Assembly (NCBI GenBank): GCA_028281765.1 | Contig: JANQJF010000106.1 | Location: 1 to 50,849 of the forward strand | Direction of reading: 5' to 3' | DNA: 50,849 bases | Source of the DNA: Planctomycetota bacterium | GTDB lineage: Bacteria; Planctomycetota; UBA1135; UBA2386 | Shown here: positions 7,629-16,241 of the stretch, in pieces | Position numbering within the stretch: position 1 is the stretch's first letter | How the letters are laid out: each line of letters begins with the position of its first letter | Translations under genes and position numbers: made by a program | The notes under the pieces: model-generated | The model's input: the letters and a program-made list of their open reading frames with translations, nothing else | What the model was told of the DNA's origin: nothing | The model's database searches: none

Positions 7629-8984
7629 TCAGAAGCCGATCACGGCATGCACGGCACACGACAGGGACAAGTTCGCAAGTCCGGTCTGGAACGGGTTCGG
7701 GCCGAAGTCGGAGCCCTGGAAGAACAGCGCCAGCCCGAACATCGCCGGGTCCGCGGGGATCGGGAGTGCGAGCTCAGCCGGTCCGCCTCCGGTGAACGTG
7801 ATGGGCGGCAGCGTTCCGGGGTCCACCCGAAGGATGCACGACAGCGGCGTACCAAACGGGAACAGCGGCAGCGTGACGGGCTGAAACCCGACGAACACAG
7901 CACCCAACGCGGGCGGCGGCGGCACGAGGTTCACCGTGAGCGTCTCGCCCAGGGCCGGTGGGGCGTTCGCGAGCAGTTGCAAGCCGGCGGACCCGCAGTC
8001 ACCTCCGGGCATGACATGGCTCCAGGCGCCGCCCGGATCCGTCACCGTCAGCGCGTCCAGATCATCGGTCGGAAGCAGGTCCAACAAGCAGGCCGCGACG
8101 CGAACCTGAAGGAAGACGCCGAGCTCGAGGATATCGGCAGGCGAAGCCGGCAGTCCGGACAGGGTCGGCGACGCGGGACGCAAGGATGCCCAAACGACGT
8201 CGGTCGGCGTCCACGACGTCGCACCGAAGGTCGGAAGCATCGCGAGCGCGTCGATCGCGTCTCCAGGCTGCAACCCGAGCTGTGCCGGCGTCGCGTAGAC
8301 GACCGGCGGCGGTGCCCCCGACACCAGAATGCCTTGGTACAGGACTGTCGCCGGGTCCGCCCCGAGTGCCGCGAGCGTCGGACTGCCGGCAGCCAGCGTG
8401 AACCAAAGGCCGCGAAAGTTCGTGTCTCGAACGATCTGAAGACCACCGACGTCCATCGCGTCGATATCGGACTCGGTCGAGTCGGAGCGAGGCGTCAAGC
8501 CGTGAGCGGGCGCATTCGACAGCCGGTCCGGCATGAACCAGAACGTGCCACCGCCGCCAGGGGGCACGGGCACGTACGCTTGCACGGCACGAAACATGTC
8601 GCCCGCCGCGCCATCACCGCCGGGGTTGGCCTCCGCCTCGACCACCCCGCCGGCGAAACCGAGCGAGGCACGATCCACCGAGTAGTAGAACGTGCGAATC
8701 GCCCAGCCGTCGGGTTCGGGTGGAGTCGGCCCAGCGCCGCCGATCGAGTCGTAGCCATCGCTGACCGACGACACCACGTCACCCGGCACGAGGCCGAGCA
8801 TCGAACCCGATACCGCGATCGAGGCGGCACCGAATTCGACGACGTCGAGAGTGCCGAACGGAACGGGAACCTCAGGGGATCCCGCGTCGAGGGCGAAGTC
8901 CGGAGCGGGACCGAAAGTCTGCGCGGCGGCAGTCTGAGCGAGAAGGGAAAGGGCGAGCACAAAGCGGCACGAGGTGCGCGACAT
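7629..8984 (-). CDS. Secreted protein of unknown function
   Basis: No family is recognised. The 451-residue product starts with a clear signal peptide (MSRTSCRFVLALSLLAQTAAA, probable cleavage at AQT). The rest is rich in Gly, Pro, Ala and Leu, with no membrane segment, two or three isolated Cys, and a C-terminal block ending LSLSCAVHAVIGF. The predicted character is a beta-rich extracellular or periplasmic protein. Two other secreted proteins in the window (25.4 and 32.2 kb) have a similar style: single domain, signal peptide, phrases such as LVPPGL or FVPLAVP near the C-terminus. It lies between the secretin and the ECF sigma gene on the same strand and may be a target of that sigma factor. 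Confidence 0.75.
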   Translation of the reverse strand: MSRTSCRFVLALSLLAQTAAAQTFGPAPDFALDAGSPEVPVPFGTLDVVEFGAASIAVSGSMLGLVPGDVVSSVSDGYDSIGGAGPTPPEPDGWAIRTFYYSVDRASLGFAGGVVEAEANPGGDGAAGDMFRAVQAYVPVPPGGGGTFWFMPDRLSNAPAHGLTPRSDSTESDIDAMDVGGLQIVRDTNFRGLWFTLAAGSPTLAALGADPATVLYQGILVSGAPPPVVYATPAQLGLQPGDAIDALAMLPTFGATSWTPTDVVWASLRPASPTLSGLPASPADILELGVFLQVRVAACLLDLLPTDDLDALTVTDPGGAWSHVMPGGDCGSAGLQLLANAPPALGETLTVNLVPPPPALGAVFVGFQPVTLPLFPFGTPLSCILRVDPGTLPPITFTGGGPAELALPIPADPAMFGLALFFQGSDFGPNPFQTGLANLSLSCAVHAVIGF

Positions 8985-9063
8985 GGGAACAACTCCGTGG
9001 AAAGAGGAACACTCTGTTCCTGTCGCGTCCCCGAGCGCCGTGACGCCGAATCCGAGAGAAATT

Positions 9064-9672
9064 CTACGAGACCGTCACGTCCTCGAAGACCGTACCTGGC
9101 AGCCTACTCCGAAGATGCGCAATCGCGCGCCGCAGCCGCGCAGACACGGCGTTGGGCCGCACGCCGAGATGCGCCGCGACGACAGGAAGCGGGACCTGTT
9201 CGATCGCACGCATCACGATGACCTCGCGATCCGACTCCGACAGCTCGTCGAGCGCCTGCGCGAGGATGCGCCCGCGCTCTCCTCGCATGGCTCGAGTGAT
9301 CGCACCCGAGGTGCTCGCGGACAGCGCCTGCGACAGGTCCGACCACGCGAGCTCCGGGTGAACGCTTCGGCGTCGACGCTTCTCGAGCAAGTTGCGATAC
9401 AGATTCAGGAGCGTCCGACCCAAGTGCGCCATGAGCCTGTCGGTATCGCCGTCGCCGGTCAGATCGACGCGACCGAGCTTCGGCAACGCGGTCGCCCACA
9501 CGTCCTGCACCAGATCTTCCGCCGTGTAGAACCCGCGTAGGCCACGCCCCACTCGGAAGCTCGCCTGCAGCTGGAGGGCTGGCGTGAATCTCTCCACGAC
9601 CCAAACGAGGCTCTGCGAATCTCCGTCGCAGGCTTGCCGCACATGTAGACTGGTCTGCGAGGAGTCGGTCAC
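9064..9672 (-). CDS. ECF-family RNA polymerase sigma factor
   Basis: This 202-residue group 4 sigma factor has a sigma-2 region with the motif YTAEDLVQDVWATAL at about 50-64, and a C-terminal sigma-4 helix-turn-helix at about 140-195 (LDELSESDREVIVMRAIE then AAHLGVRPNAVSARLRRA). The GTG start at 9672 follows GGGGA by 4 bases. No anti-sigma gene is adjacent. Instead a large Ser/Thr kinase is divergently encoded, with its predicted start one base away. ECF/kinase pairs are known in Planctomycetota and a few other phyla, where phosphorylation can control the sigma factor; that mechanism is inferred here. Confidence 0.85.
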   Translation of the reverse strand: MTDSSQTSLHVRQACDGDSQSLVWVVERFTPALQLQASFRVGRGLRGFYTAEDLVQDVWATALPKLGRVDLTGDGDTDRLMAHLGRTLLNLYRNLLEKRRRRSVHPELAWSDLSQALSASTSGAITRAMRGERGRILAQALDELSESDREVIVMRAIEQVPLPVVAAHLGVRPNAVSARLRRAIAHLRSRLPGTVFEDVTVS

Positions 9673-9673
9673 G

Positions 9674-12610
9674 TTGTCCCCACCGCCAGACTACGAGGAT
9701 TCGAACGAGTCTGTCCAGCACCAGGCAGCCGCGATCGAAGCCCTGCTGCTGGAGCGCATACTGCTCGACGAATCCGCCGGCATCGACCGATCCCGCGCGG
9801 AGTACGCGGACCTGTTTCCAGGTTTCGAGCGACAGGTCTTCGAGGTCCTCGACGGCCATGTGCACACGAGCGCCACCGCGCGGCCGGCCGCGGGCGGACT
9901 CGGTCCCTACACGATCGACGAGCGCATCGGAGTCGGCGGCCAAGGAACGGTGTACCGCGCCCGCGATACCCGCGATGGGCGCATCGTGGCGATCAAGGTG
10001 CTGCACCGAGTCGATTCGCGTGCGCAGGCGCGCTTCCGCCGCGAAGCCGAAGCCGCAGCGCGATTGCAGCACCCCGGGATCGCGCGCGTGTTCGAATTCG
10101 ACGTCGATCGAGGCGTGCCGTACTTGGTCATGGAGCATGTCGAGGGCAACAGCCTCGCATCCTGGATCGGCGACCCGTCGACTCGGGAGTCCGCGGAGTC
10201 CGACGACCACGTGGGGATCGACGTGATTCGCACCGCGACGGAGTTCATCATCCAGATTGCGCGAGCGTTGGCGACGGCGCACGGGTCCGGGATCGTGCAC
10301 CGCGATGTCAAACCGGCGAACATCATCCTGACCGTCGACGGCCGCGCTGTGATCACCGACTTCGGCCTCGCGCGTGATGCTTCGACGGCGTCCTCCCAAG
10401 CCCTGACGATGTCCGGCGACCTCGTCGGCACCCCGGCGTACATGGCTCCGGAACAGGTGGACGCGTCGGTCGGCGTGATCGGCCCGGCAACCGACGTCTG
10501 GGCGATGGGCGTCTCGTTGTACGAGTGCACGACGCTCCGGCGACCGTTCGCATCGGAGTCCACTCGAAGACTGCTCGAGGACATCGCGACCGCGGCCCCC
10601 GTCCCGCCGCGCAGACACAACCCGCACATCCCGCGCGATCTCGAGCGTGTCATCTCGACCGCGCTGCAGAAAGCTCCTGCGCATCGATACTCGACGAGTT
10701 CGGCGTTCGCCGACGACCTCGCGGCTGCACTCGAAGGCCACCCCATCGCCGCGCGGCGCCGCTGGTTTGCGCGCCCTGTCCCGTCGAGGATCCACCGATG
10801 GCTCGTCCTCGGCGCGGCGCTCCTCCTCACACTCGGCACCGTCTGGACCGCGTCCGCGCTCGCCGAGTCTCGTGAGGCATTGGCGCGAACAACCGCAACC
10901 GAGCTCCGGACGGCGCTCGCCGAGTTCGCGGATCTCCTGGACCCCGGTCGGGTTCGGGCGCTCGATCGCCAGCTGGCGAACGCGAACGACTACGCCCAGG
11001 CCCCGGACCTGCGCCCGACCGCGTCCCTCGTGACGCTGCACTCGGACCCTCCCGGTGCATCGACCTCGATCCTCGACGCGCGAACAGGACGAACCGTATC
11101 TCGAACTCCAGAAGGCCCCTCGAGCACGAGACTGCCCGAAGGCTCCTACCTCGCGACATTCGTTCTCGACGGCCACCTCGAGACTCGATACCCGTTCGTC
11201 GTGCGACGACTCGGTGCCGGTGCCCACGAAGCAGATGCGATGACGCGACACGACGTCGCCCTTCCGCGAGCGCACGAACACGGACCCGAATGGGTTCCGG
11301 TCCCCGCCGGTTGGAGTCTTACGGGCGAGGCGCTCGCATGGACCTTCAGCGAGTCATTTCTCATGGCGCGGCACGAAGTGACCGTGGCGGAATGGATCCG
11401 GTTCCTCGACAGCGACTGGCTCGCCGACCATTGCCGCAACACGGAGCACGAGTTCCACTCGTTCGTGCCGACCGATCTGCAGAAGCAACAGGACGGTTCC
11501 TGGAAGCCCGGAACCAGTGATCGTCACGCCTCGGTCGACGGTGTCTCGCGAGACGCCATCGACACGTTCGTCGCCTGGAAGAACGACTCCCTGCCGAGGG
11601 AGGCGCGATGGTGGTACGCCCTACCGAGCGCGACCGAATGGGAACGCGCCGCGCGGGGCGCCGACGGTCGCGCCTACGTATGGGGCAACACGTTCGAACC
11701 ACGGCACGCGGCCCTGCTCACCGGCCGCCGATCGACGCGGAGCGCGCGCGCCGTCGACGTGAACCCGCTCGGCATTCGAGATCTCGCGGGTTCGGTCCGT
11801 GAGCTCACCCGCGACCACTGGGAACGCGGGTTGGAGTTCGAGGCAGCCATGGGCGGGGCCTGGACCGACGTGCGGCCCGAGAACCTGCAGTCGTTCCGTC
11901 GACGGCCCACGCAGAACCGGCCACACGCCGACTGCGGCGTTCGACTGATTCGACGCTTCGCCCCCACACGCATCCACGACGCGCAGCTGGCGACGCTGCC
12001 CTTTCTCGATCGATTCCAGGGCGAACGTGCGCCCGCTTGGATCACGCACTTCGGCTCGCTCTGGCATCGCGCCGCGGCGCGCCGAGGCGAGCGGCACCTG
12101 TTGGAAGACGGCTGCCTGACCCTGGTCGGCGGCACCGGATCGGAAAGCACCGAGGCGACGGCGACGCTTCCGTTGCTCCTCCCGAGTACCGGGTTCGCCG
12201 TCCGCATGCTCGTCCGCGTGGTCCGCAAGTCTCGCCGCATCGACCTGGGGCGCGGGTTTCGGTTCTCGATCCGAAGTGGAGTCGGGCCATCCTCGTCGCC
12301 ACTGCTCGACGTGCTCCTGTTGCAAGACCGGCTCGGCGCACTCACCGAATCCGGCGTCGAACGCGCTGAGCAACGCCGGAGCATCCCGTGGCGCGAGGGT
12401 CGATGGCAGTTCGTCGACGTGGAGGTGCACTCGAAGGCCGTGGAAGTGCGCATCTGGGGCGAGAAGGAATCTCGCCCCGCGACGAGCCAGCTGGCGATGG
12501 CCCTACCACCAGAACCATCGATCCCACGGGTTCTCCAGTGGCGCGCGATGAACTTCGCCGGCATCCGCGTGAGCCTGCGCGAGGTCGCGGTGCGACGCAT
12601 CGGCGGGTAG
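9674..12610 (+). CDS. Transmembrane Ser/Thr kinase with PEGA-like, FGE-sulfatase and lectin-like domains
   Basis: With the TTG start at 9674 (GAGGAG 9 bases upstream) the protein has 978 residues. An N-terminal leader of about 77 residues precedes a complete Hanks kinase domain: GVGGQG at 86-91, the ATP Lys in VAIK, HRDVKPAN at 209-216, DFG at 229-231 and APE at 258-260. One membrane helix lies at about 376-396, placing the kinase inside the cell. Outside follow a PEGA-like beta domain (about 451-530), a formylglycine-generating-enzyme/SUMF1-like domain (about 538-762, with EVTVAEW, LPSATEWERAARG, GIRDLAGSVREL and CGVRLIRR), and a concanavalin-like beta domain to the end. No in-frame ATG lies between the overlap with the sigma gene and the kinase domain, so the start is uncertain. 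It probably senses an external ligand and signals to the divergent ECF sigma factor. Confidence 0.87.
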   Translation: MSPPPDYEDSNESVQHQAAAIEALLLERILLDESAGIDRSRAEYADLFPGFERQVFEVLDGHVHTSATARPAAGGLGPYTIDERIGVGGQGTVYRARDTRDGRIVAIKVLHRVDSRAQARFRREAEAAARLQHPGIARVFEFDVDRGVPYLVMEHVEGNSLASWIGDPSTRESAESDDHVGIDVIRTATEFIIQIARALATAHGSGIVHRDVKPANIILTVDGRAVITDFGLARDASTASSQALTMSGDLVGTPAYMAPEQVDASVGVIGPATDVWAMGVSLYECTTLRRPFASESTRRLLEDIATAAPVPPRRHNPHIPRDLERVISTALQKAPAHRYSTSSAFADDLAAALEGHPIAARRRWFARPVPSRIHRWLVLGAALLLTLGTVWTASALAESREALARTTATELRTALAEFADLLDPGRVRALDRQLANANDYAQAPDLRPTASLVTLHSDPPGASTSILDARTGRTVSRTPEGPSSTRLPEGSYLATFVLDGHLETRYPFVVRRLGAGAHEADAMTRHDVALPRAHEHGPEWVPVPAGWSLTGEALAWTFSESFLMARHEVTVAEWIRFLDSDWLADHCRNTEHEFHSFVPTDLQKQQDGSWKPGTSDRHASVDGVSRDAIDTFVAWKNDSLPREARWWYALPSATEWERAARGADGRAYVWGNTFEPRHAALLTGRRSTRSARAVDVNPLGIRDLAGSVRELTRDHWERGLEFEAAMGGAWTDVRPENLQSFRRRPTQNRPHADCGVRLIRRFAPTRIHDAQLATLPFLDRFQGERAPAWITHFGSLWHRAAARRGERHLLEDGCLTLVGGTGSESTEATATLPLLLPSTGFAVRMLVRVVRKSRRIDLGRGFRFSIRSGVGPSSSPLLDVLLLQDRLGALTESGVERAEQRRSIPWREGRWQFVDVEVHSKAVEVRIWGEKESRPATSQLAMALPPEPSIPRVLQWRAMNFAGIRVSLREVAVRRIGG

Positions 12611-12626
12611 CTTGGCGCGCGAGCTC

Positions 12627-12650
12627 GGGCGCGGGCGCGGGCGCGGGCGC
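12627..12650. repeat. (GGGCGC)4 tandem hexamer
   Basis: Four exact GGGCGC units lie between the 3' ends of the kinase and the pilO-like gene, directly before a perfect hairpin. An identical four-unit array is found at 50292-50315, again next to a hairpin. Confidence 0.85.
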
Positions 12651-12652
12651 GG

Positions 12653-12677
12653 AGCCCACGCGCTGCGCGCGTGGGCT
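12653..12677. terminator. Perfect hairpin between convergent genes
   Basis: AGCCCACGCGC (12653-12663) pairs exactly with GCGCGTGGGCT (12667-12677) around a TGC loop. It separates the convergent kinase and pilO-like genes and includes two bases of the latter's stop codon (12676-12678). No T-run on either strand. Probably a bidirectional terminator. Confidence 0.65.
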
Positions 12678-14085
12678 ACCAGTTCTTCACGATCACGAAC
12701 CCCTTGAACAGGAACTCCGCGCTCTCGGCCTCCACGGCCCGCAGAACCAGCTCGTCCGTGACGTACTCACCCTCCTCCATGACCTGCCCGTTCACGAGCA
12801 GCCCCGAGCGGCCATCCCCCTGGACGACCACGCCGGCGATTTCGAGCGGGAGCGCGCTGAACTCGGTCACCGCCTCCACGTACATCATCATCATCTCGAT
12901 CTTCTCGACGACCGCGTAGCGCTCGTCTTCGGGATCGACGCCCATCTTGTTCTGCACGCTGCTGTAGCGCTCGCGGATCTCGTCGAACTTGCCGTCCGCC
13001 ATGTCGCGCTTGAGCGTGTCCAGCAGGTTCGTCAGCTGCTCCATCGAGAGCCACCGGTCGGCGACGTGCTCTTGGTGCTTGCTGATGCGCTTCTGGATGT
13101 CCTCGAGCGGCTTGATGACGTCGTTGTTCCACTTGAGCGTGAACGGCGGCCACGTGATGAGCTGGCGTTCGTGCACGTCGGCGATGCCGGCGTTGACCTC
13201 GGCCAGGCGCGAACGCAGCGTCTTCTCGAGCTTCGCGCGCTCCAGGTAGGTCAAGCGCTCGTCCTGGATGCGATCGAAGATCTCCTTCGCCGCGTTGACG
13301 TCGGACGCGTACTTCTCGATGCGCGCCTTCTGCACCTCGAGCGGGTTGCCCTGCGCGGTGACCGTCGCGGACTGACGCGGATCGACGAAGATGTCCCGAC
13401 GGCCCTGCGAGTCCTTGTACTCGTAGCGACGCAATCGGATCGACAACGCATTCGCGAGGATCCGCTCGCGCAGACGCTCACGCTTGCTCGCGTAGTTCGG
13501 GATGTTGACGTTCTTGCCGCCGCCCTGCGCACCGCGATACACGTAGGTCTCGACGACCATCGAGATCTGGTGGCGCACTTCGCCGCCGGCCAACGCTTCC
13601 TTGCGACCGTCACCGCTCGTCAGCGAGAACTCCTTCACGCGAACGAATCGCTCGTAGCCCTCGAACTGGTTGACGAACTTCAGGAACTGCCACAGCGTGC
13701 CCTCGAGCGCGATGCGGTAGCTGTACTGATCGAACTTGCCGCGGCTGCTCGGCGTGCCGGGGTTGATGCTGTTGATCTTGACCCCAGAACGACCGAGGAA
13801 CTCCTGCGTGCGGCGGATGAAGTTACTGATGTAGTCATCGCCCGGCAGGATCTTCACGTACTCGTCGACGTTCTCACGCAGGGTGATGACGTCCGACTCG
13901 ATGTTCGGGATCTTCGCGATCGAAGCGTCGGCCTTGGAGATCTCCCCCTTGATGCCTTCGATCTTCTTCACTTCTTCCTCGACGAGGCCCTGGGCCCACC
14001 AGATTCCGAAGCCCGCGATGCCGCTGAGAAGCACACCCGCGCCGATCACGGCGAGGGTCGTTTGCTTTTCGTTGAGTTTCGCCAT
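12676..14085 (-). CDS. pilO: Type IV pilus alignment protein, PilO with PilP-like C-terminal extension
   Basis: PilO is an inner-membrane protein that pairs with PilN and links the PilM platform to the secretin. The N-terminal membrane helix is at about 10-33, a short coiled coil follows, and the ferredoxin-like PilO domain spans about 80-186. At 469 residues it is more than twice the usual PilO length. Beyond about 220 is YEYKDSQGRRDIFVDPR, resembling the conserved RRDPF segment of PilP. A charged helical stretch (245-405) follows, then a beta-rich end (413-469, IAGVVVQGDGRSGLLVNGQV) like the PilP/GspC homology region that contacts the secretin. I read it as a PilO-PilP fusion. It follows pilM and pilN, with a 14-base gap to pilN. 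Confidence 0.82.
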   Translation of the reverse strand: MAKLNEKQTTLAVIGAGVLLSGIAGFGIWWAQGLVEEEVKKIEGIKGEISKADASIAKIPNIESDVITLRENVDEYVKILPGDDYISNFIRRTQEFLGRSGVKINSINPGTPSSRGKFDQYSYRIALEGTLWQFLKFVNQFEGYERFVRVKEFSLTSGDGRKEALAGGEVRHQISMVVETYVYRGAQGGGKNVNIPNYASKRERLRERILANALSIRLRRYEYKDSQGRRDIFVDPRQSATVTAQGNPLEVQKARIEKYASDVNAAKEIFDRIQDERLTYLERAKLEKTLRSRLAEVNAGIADVHERQLITWPPFTLKWNNDVIKPLEDIQKRISKHQEHVADRWLSMEQLTNLLDTLKRDMADGKFDEIRERYSSVQNKMGVDPEDERYAVVEKIEMMMMYVEAVTEFSALPLEIAGVVVQGDGRSGLLVNGQVMEEGEYVTDELVLRAVEAESAEFLFKGFVIVKNW

Positions 14086-14099
14086 GTGTCAGATGCTCC

Positions 14100-14726
14100 T
14101 CAGCGCTCCATTTCCCAGTTTTCGGTGGGCTTGAAGATCCACTGCAGCTGGAAGAACAGCGACTCGGCCGGCTTCTTCTTCTGCGAGATGTTGACGTCAC
14201 CGGACGGCAGCGACTTCTCGGCGACCCACTTGAAGAACGGGGTCTGCTCGAGGTCGTCGTGGAAGTCCGCGAGGCGGCGGATGTCGTCGCCCTGCACGAA
14301 GCCCGGCATCTGGACCTTCGGACCGGCTTTCCCGGTCGCGTCCTTGACCGCCATGCTGCGGAACCAGGCCATGTGGCGATCGATGTCGCCGTCGTTGTTG
14401 ACGGTGTCGATCATCTGGTCGAGCACTTCCGTCCAGAGCACGCGCGACTTCGCGATGCCCTCGATCGTGCTCGCGCGCTCCTCGTAGTCCGACTTCTCGG
14501 CGACGAGCGCGCTGTAGTAGTTGACGCGTTCCTTCCGCGCCGCGAGCAGCTCCTCCGCCTCGGCCCGCGCGACTTCCATGACCCCGAGGTCACCGAAGTA
14601 GACGTAGCCGAACCAGCCGAACATGCCGCACACGACCATGACGACGAGCAGCACGGCAGCGAACACCTTCGGTGAGGTGCGCGTGCTGCGCCGGTAGTGC
14701 TCAGGAAGCAGATTGATGCGAATCAT
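14100..14726 (-). CDS. pilN: Type IV pilus inner-membrane protein PilN
   Basis: PilN binds PilM through its short cytoplasmic tail and dimerises with PilO in the periplasm. The 208-residue protein begins MIRINLLPEHYRR, which contains the INLLP motif that inserts into PilM. A single membrane helix lies at about 21-44. A helical region follows (about 45-110), and the C-terminal domain is less conserved. Family length is normal. It is 14 bases downstream of pilM and 14 bases upstream of pilO-P, a compact operon. Confidence 0.92.
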   Translation of the reverse strand: MIRINLLPEHYRRSTRTSPKVFAAVLLVVMVVCGMFGWFGYVYFGDLGVMEVARAEAEELLAARKERVNYYSALVAEKSDYEERASTIEGIAKSRVLWTEVLDQMIDTVNNDGDIDRHMAWFRSMAVKDATGKAGPKVQMPGFVQGDDIRRLADFHDDLEQTPFFKWVAEKSLPSGDVNISQKKKPAESLFFQLQWIFKPTENWEMER

Positions 14727-14740
14727 GTGTGTCTCCCCCC

Positions 14741-15769
14741 TCAGTCCACGGCCGAGGCCAATCCGACGGCCACGGCGAGTTGCGGCGCGCTCTGGTTCAG
14801 CGCGTCAATGTCCACGTTGTCGGCCTTGACCTTCAGACCTTCGATCGGGTTCCAGACCCGCGTCCGCTTCTCGAAGATCTTCTCCAGGGTCTCCTCCAGG
14901 AACGGCAGCAGCACGGAGCCGCCGGACAGGTAGACCTCCTGCACTTCGCCGTCGAACTGGTTCTCGAAGAAGTCGAACGAGAGGTTGATCTCGTTGCCGA
15001 GGTCGTCGAGCACCGGATACACGGCATCTTGGACCTCCATGATCTGATCCTGCGGGTCGCGCTTCAGCGCTTCCGCCTCGTACGCTTCGAGACCGAACCG
15101 CCGCGTGATCGCGTTGGTCATGTCCTGGCCACCCATCGCAACCTCACGCGCGAAATGCGTGACGTTGTTGCGCATGATGTTGATCGACGACTTCTGGAAG
15201 CCGATGTCGACCAGCGCGACCGTGTAGTCCGACTCCTGCAGTCCGGGACTCAGGATGTCGTTGAGCTCGTACGCGTTGCCGAGCGCGAAGCTGTCGACAC
15301 CGACGCTCGAAGGCTGGAGACCGAGGTCGACCAGCATCTCTGCCTGGTCTTCGACGATCGCCTTCTTCGCGGCGACGAGCAGGACCTTCATCTCCTCGGA
15401 CGTGCCGTCCTCATGAACGATGTCCATGAGCTTCTGCGCGTCGAGCTCGACGTCGTCGATCTCGAAGGGGATGTATTTGTCCGCTTCGAACTGGATCGCG
15501 TTCAGCAGGTTGTCATCCGTCATCTGCACCATGTCGATGAAGCGGAAGATCACGGACTTGCCGCTCACCGCTGTCGACACGCGCTTCGTCCGGAAGTTGC
15601 CCGTGCGGAACAGATCCGACAGCGCATCCCGCCATCCTTGCTCTCCGGCCACTTCGACCTGAGCGAATGCCGTGATGATGAAGTCGTACTTGTCCTGGGT
15701 GATCTCGACCGCCTTGATCGAGCTAGAGCCAATGTCCAAGCCGACGATGCTCTTGCGTTGTTTGAGCAT
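14741..15769 (-). CDS. pilM: Type IV pilus assembly ATPase-fold protein PilM
   Basis: PilM is an actin-like, FtsA-like cytoplasmic protein that binds the PilN tail. The ATG at 15767-15769 with AGGAG 8 bases upstream gives 342 residues starting MLKQRKSIVGLDIGSSSIKA, where GLDIGSSSIK is the phosphate-1 motif. The conserved segment FEADKYIPFEIDDVELDAQ is at about 97-116, and the C-terminal LSGGSVLLPFLEETL motif is the adenosine site. Upstream frame extension lacks any ribosome-binding site. It is first gene of pilM-pilN-pilO(P); two tandem hairpins separate it from the ptsH end. Confidence 0.94.
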   Translation of the reverse strand: MLKQRKSIVGLDIGSSSIKAVEITQDKYDFIITAFAQVEVAGEQGWRDALSDLFRTGNFRTKRVSTAVSGKSVIFRFIDMVQMTDDNLLNAIQFEADKYIPFEIDDVELDAQKLMDIVHEDGTSEEMKVLLVAAKKAIVEDQAEMLVDLGLQPSSVGVDSFALGNAYELNDILSPGLQESDYTVALVDIGFQKSSINIMRNNVTHFAREVAMGGQDMTNAITRRFGLEAYEAEALKRDPQDQIMEVQDAVYPVLDDLGNEINLSFDFFENQFDGEVQEVYLSGGSVLLPFLEETLEKIFEKRTRVWNPIEGLKVKADNVDIDALNQSAPQLAVAVGLASAVD

Positions 15770-15895
15770 GCACTTCTCTCCTAGGGGCGGGCCGCTAGCG
15801 GGGCGCGCGTATGGGAGAACTATCGGCCGGGCGGGCGTCTCGGGTTGAGGCGCGGAATCGGCGATGTGGCGCGGAAATCGCAATCGCAACGGGAG

Positions 15896-15950
15896 TGTCG
15901 AGGATCTCGACAGTCGGGCGAGGTTCGGGCGCGCAAACGCGAACCTCGCC
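15896..15950 (-). terminator. Tandem hairpins after ptsH
   Basis: GGCGAGGTTCG (15917-15927) pairs exactly with CGAACCTCGCC (15940-15950), only 4 bases past the ptsH stop codon. Then TGTCGAG (15896-15902) pairs with CTCGACA (15906-15912). No U-tract follows. It likely ends the hpf-ptsN-ptsH transcript ahead of pilM. Confidence 0.65.
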
Positions 15951-15953
15951 TGC

Positions 15954-16241
15954 TCAGTCCTCGTCGAAGCCGCCGGCGACGAGCTCTTCGAGCGCCTTCA
16001 GCATCTCCGGGCCGTCGTCGCCGTCCGCGACGAGCTCGAGCGTCGAGCCGTGCTCGGCCGCGAGCATCATGATGCCCATGATCGACTTGCCGTTGACCGG
16101 CTCCTCGCCGGGACGGTTGACCTTCAACTCCGCGGCGAATCGATTCGCGGTCTGCACGAACAGGTGCGCCGGCCGCGCGTGAAGTCCGTTGCGGTTCTGC
16201 AGCGTCACGGTCGTCGCGTGCGACGGGGCTTCGCTCATCAC
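15954..16241 (-). CDS. ptsH: HPr-type phosphocarrier protein
   Basis: HPr relays phosphate from enzyme I to IIA proteins. The 95-residue product carries the active-site NGLHARPA with His21, and a regulatory-site segment GKSIMGIMM whose Ser53 matches Ser46 of classical HPr, the HPr-kinase target. The tail GGFDED is acidic. It overlaps ptsN by 4 bases, so it is translationally coupled. By position beside ptsN and hpf near rpoN it corresponds to the nitrogen-type NPr (ptsO), yet it keeps the Ser46 motif usual in classical HPr. No sugar permease or enzyme I is in the window. Confidence 0.93.
   Translation of the reverse strand: MMSEAPSHATTVTLQNRNGLHARPAHLFVQTANRFAAELKVNRPGEEPVNGKSIMGIMMLAAEHGSTLELVADGDDGPEMLKALEELVAGGFDED

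Noticed and set aside
12627..12650. CRISPR-like array
   Set aside because: The hexamer units are contiguous and have no spacers; no cas genes are present.
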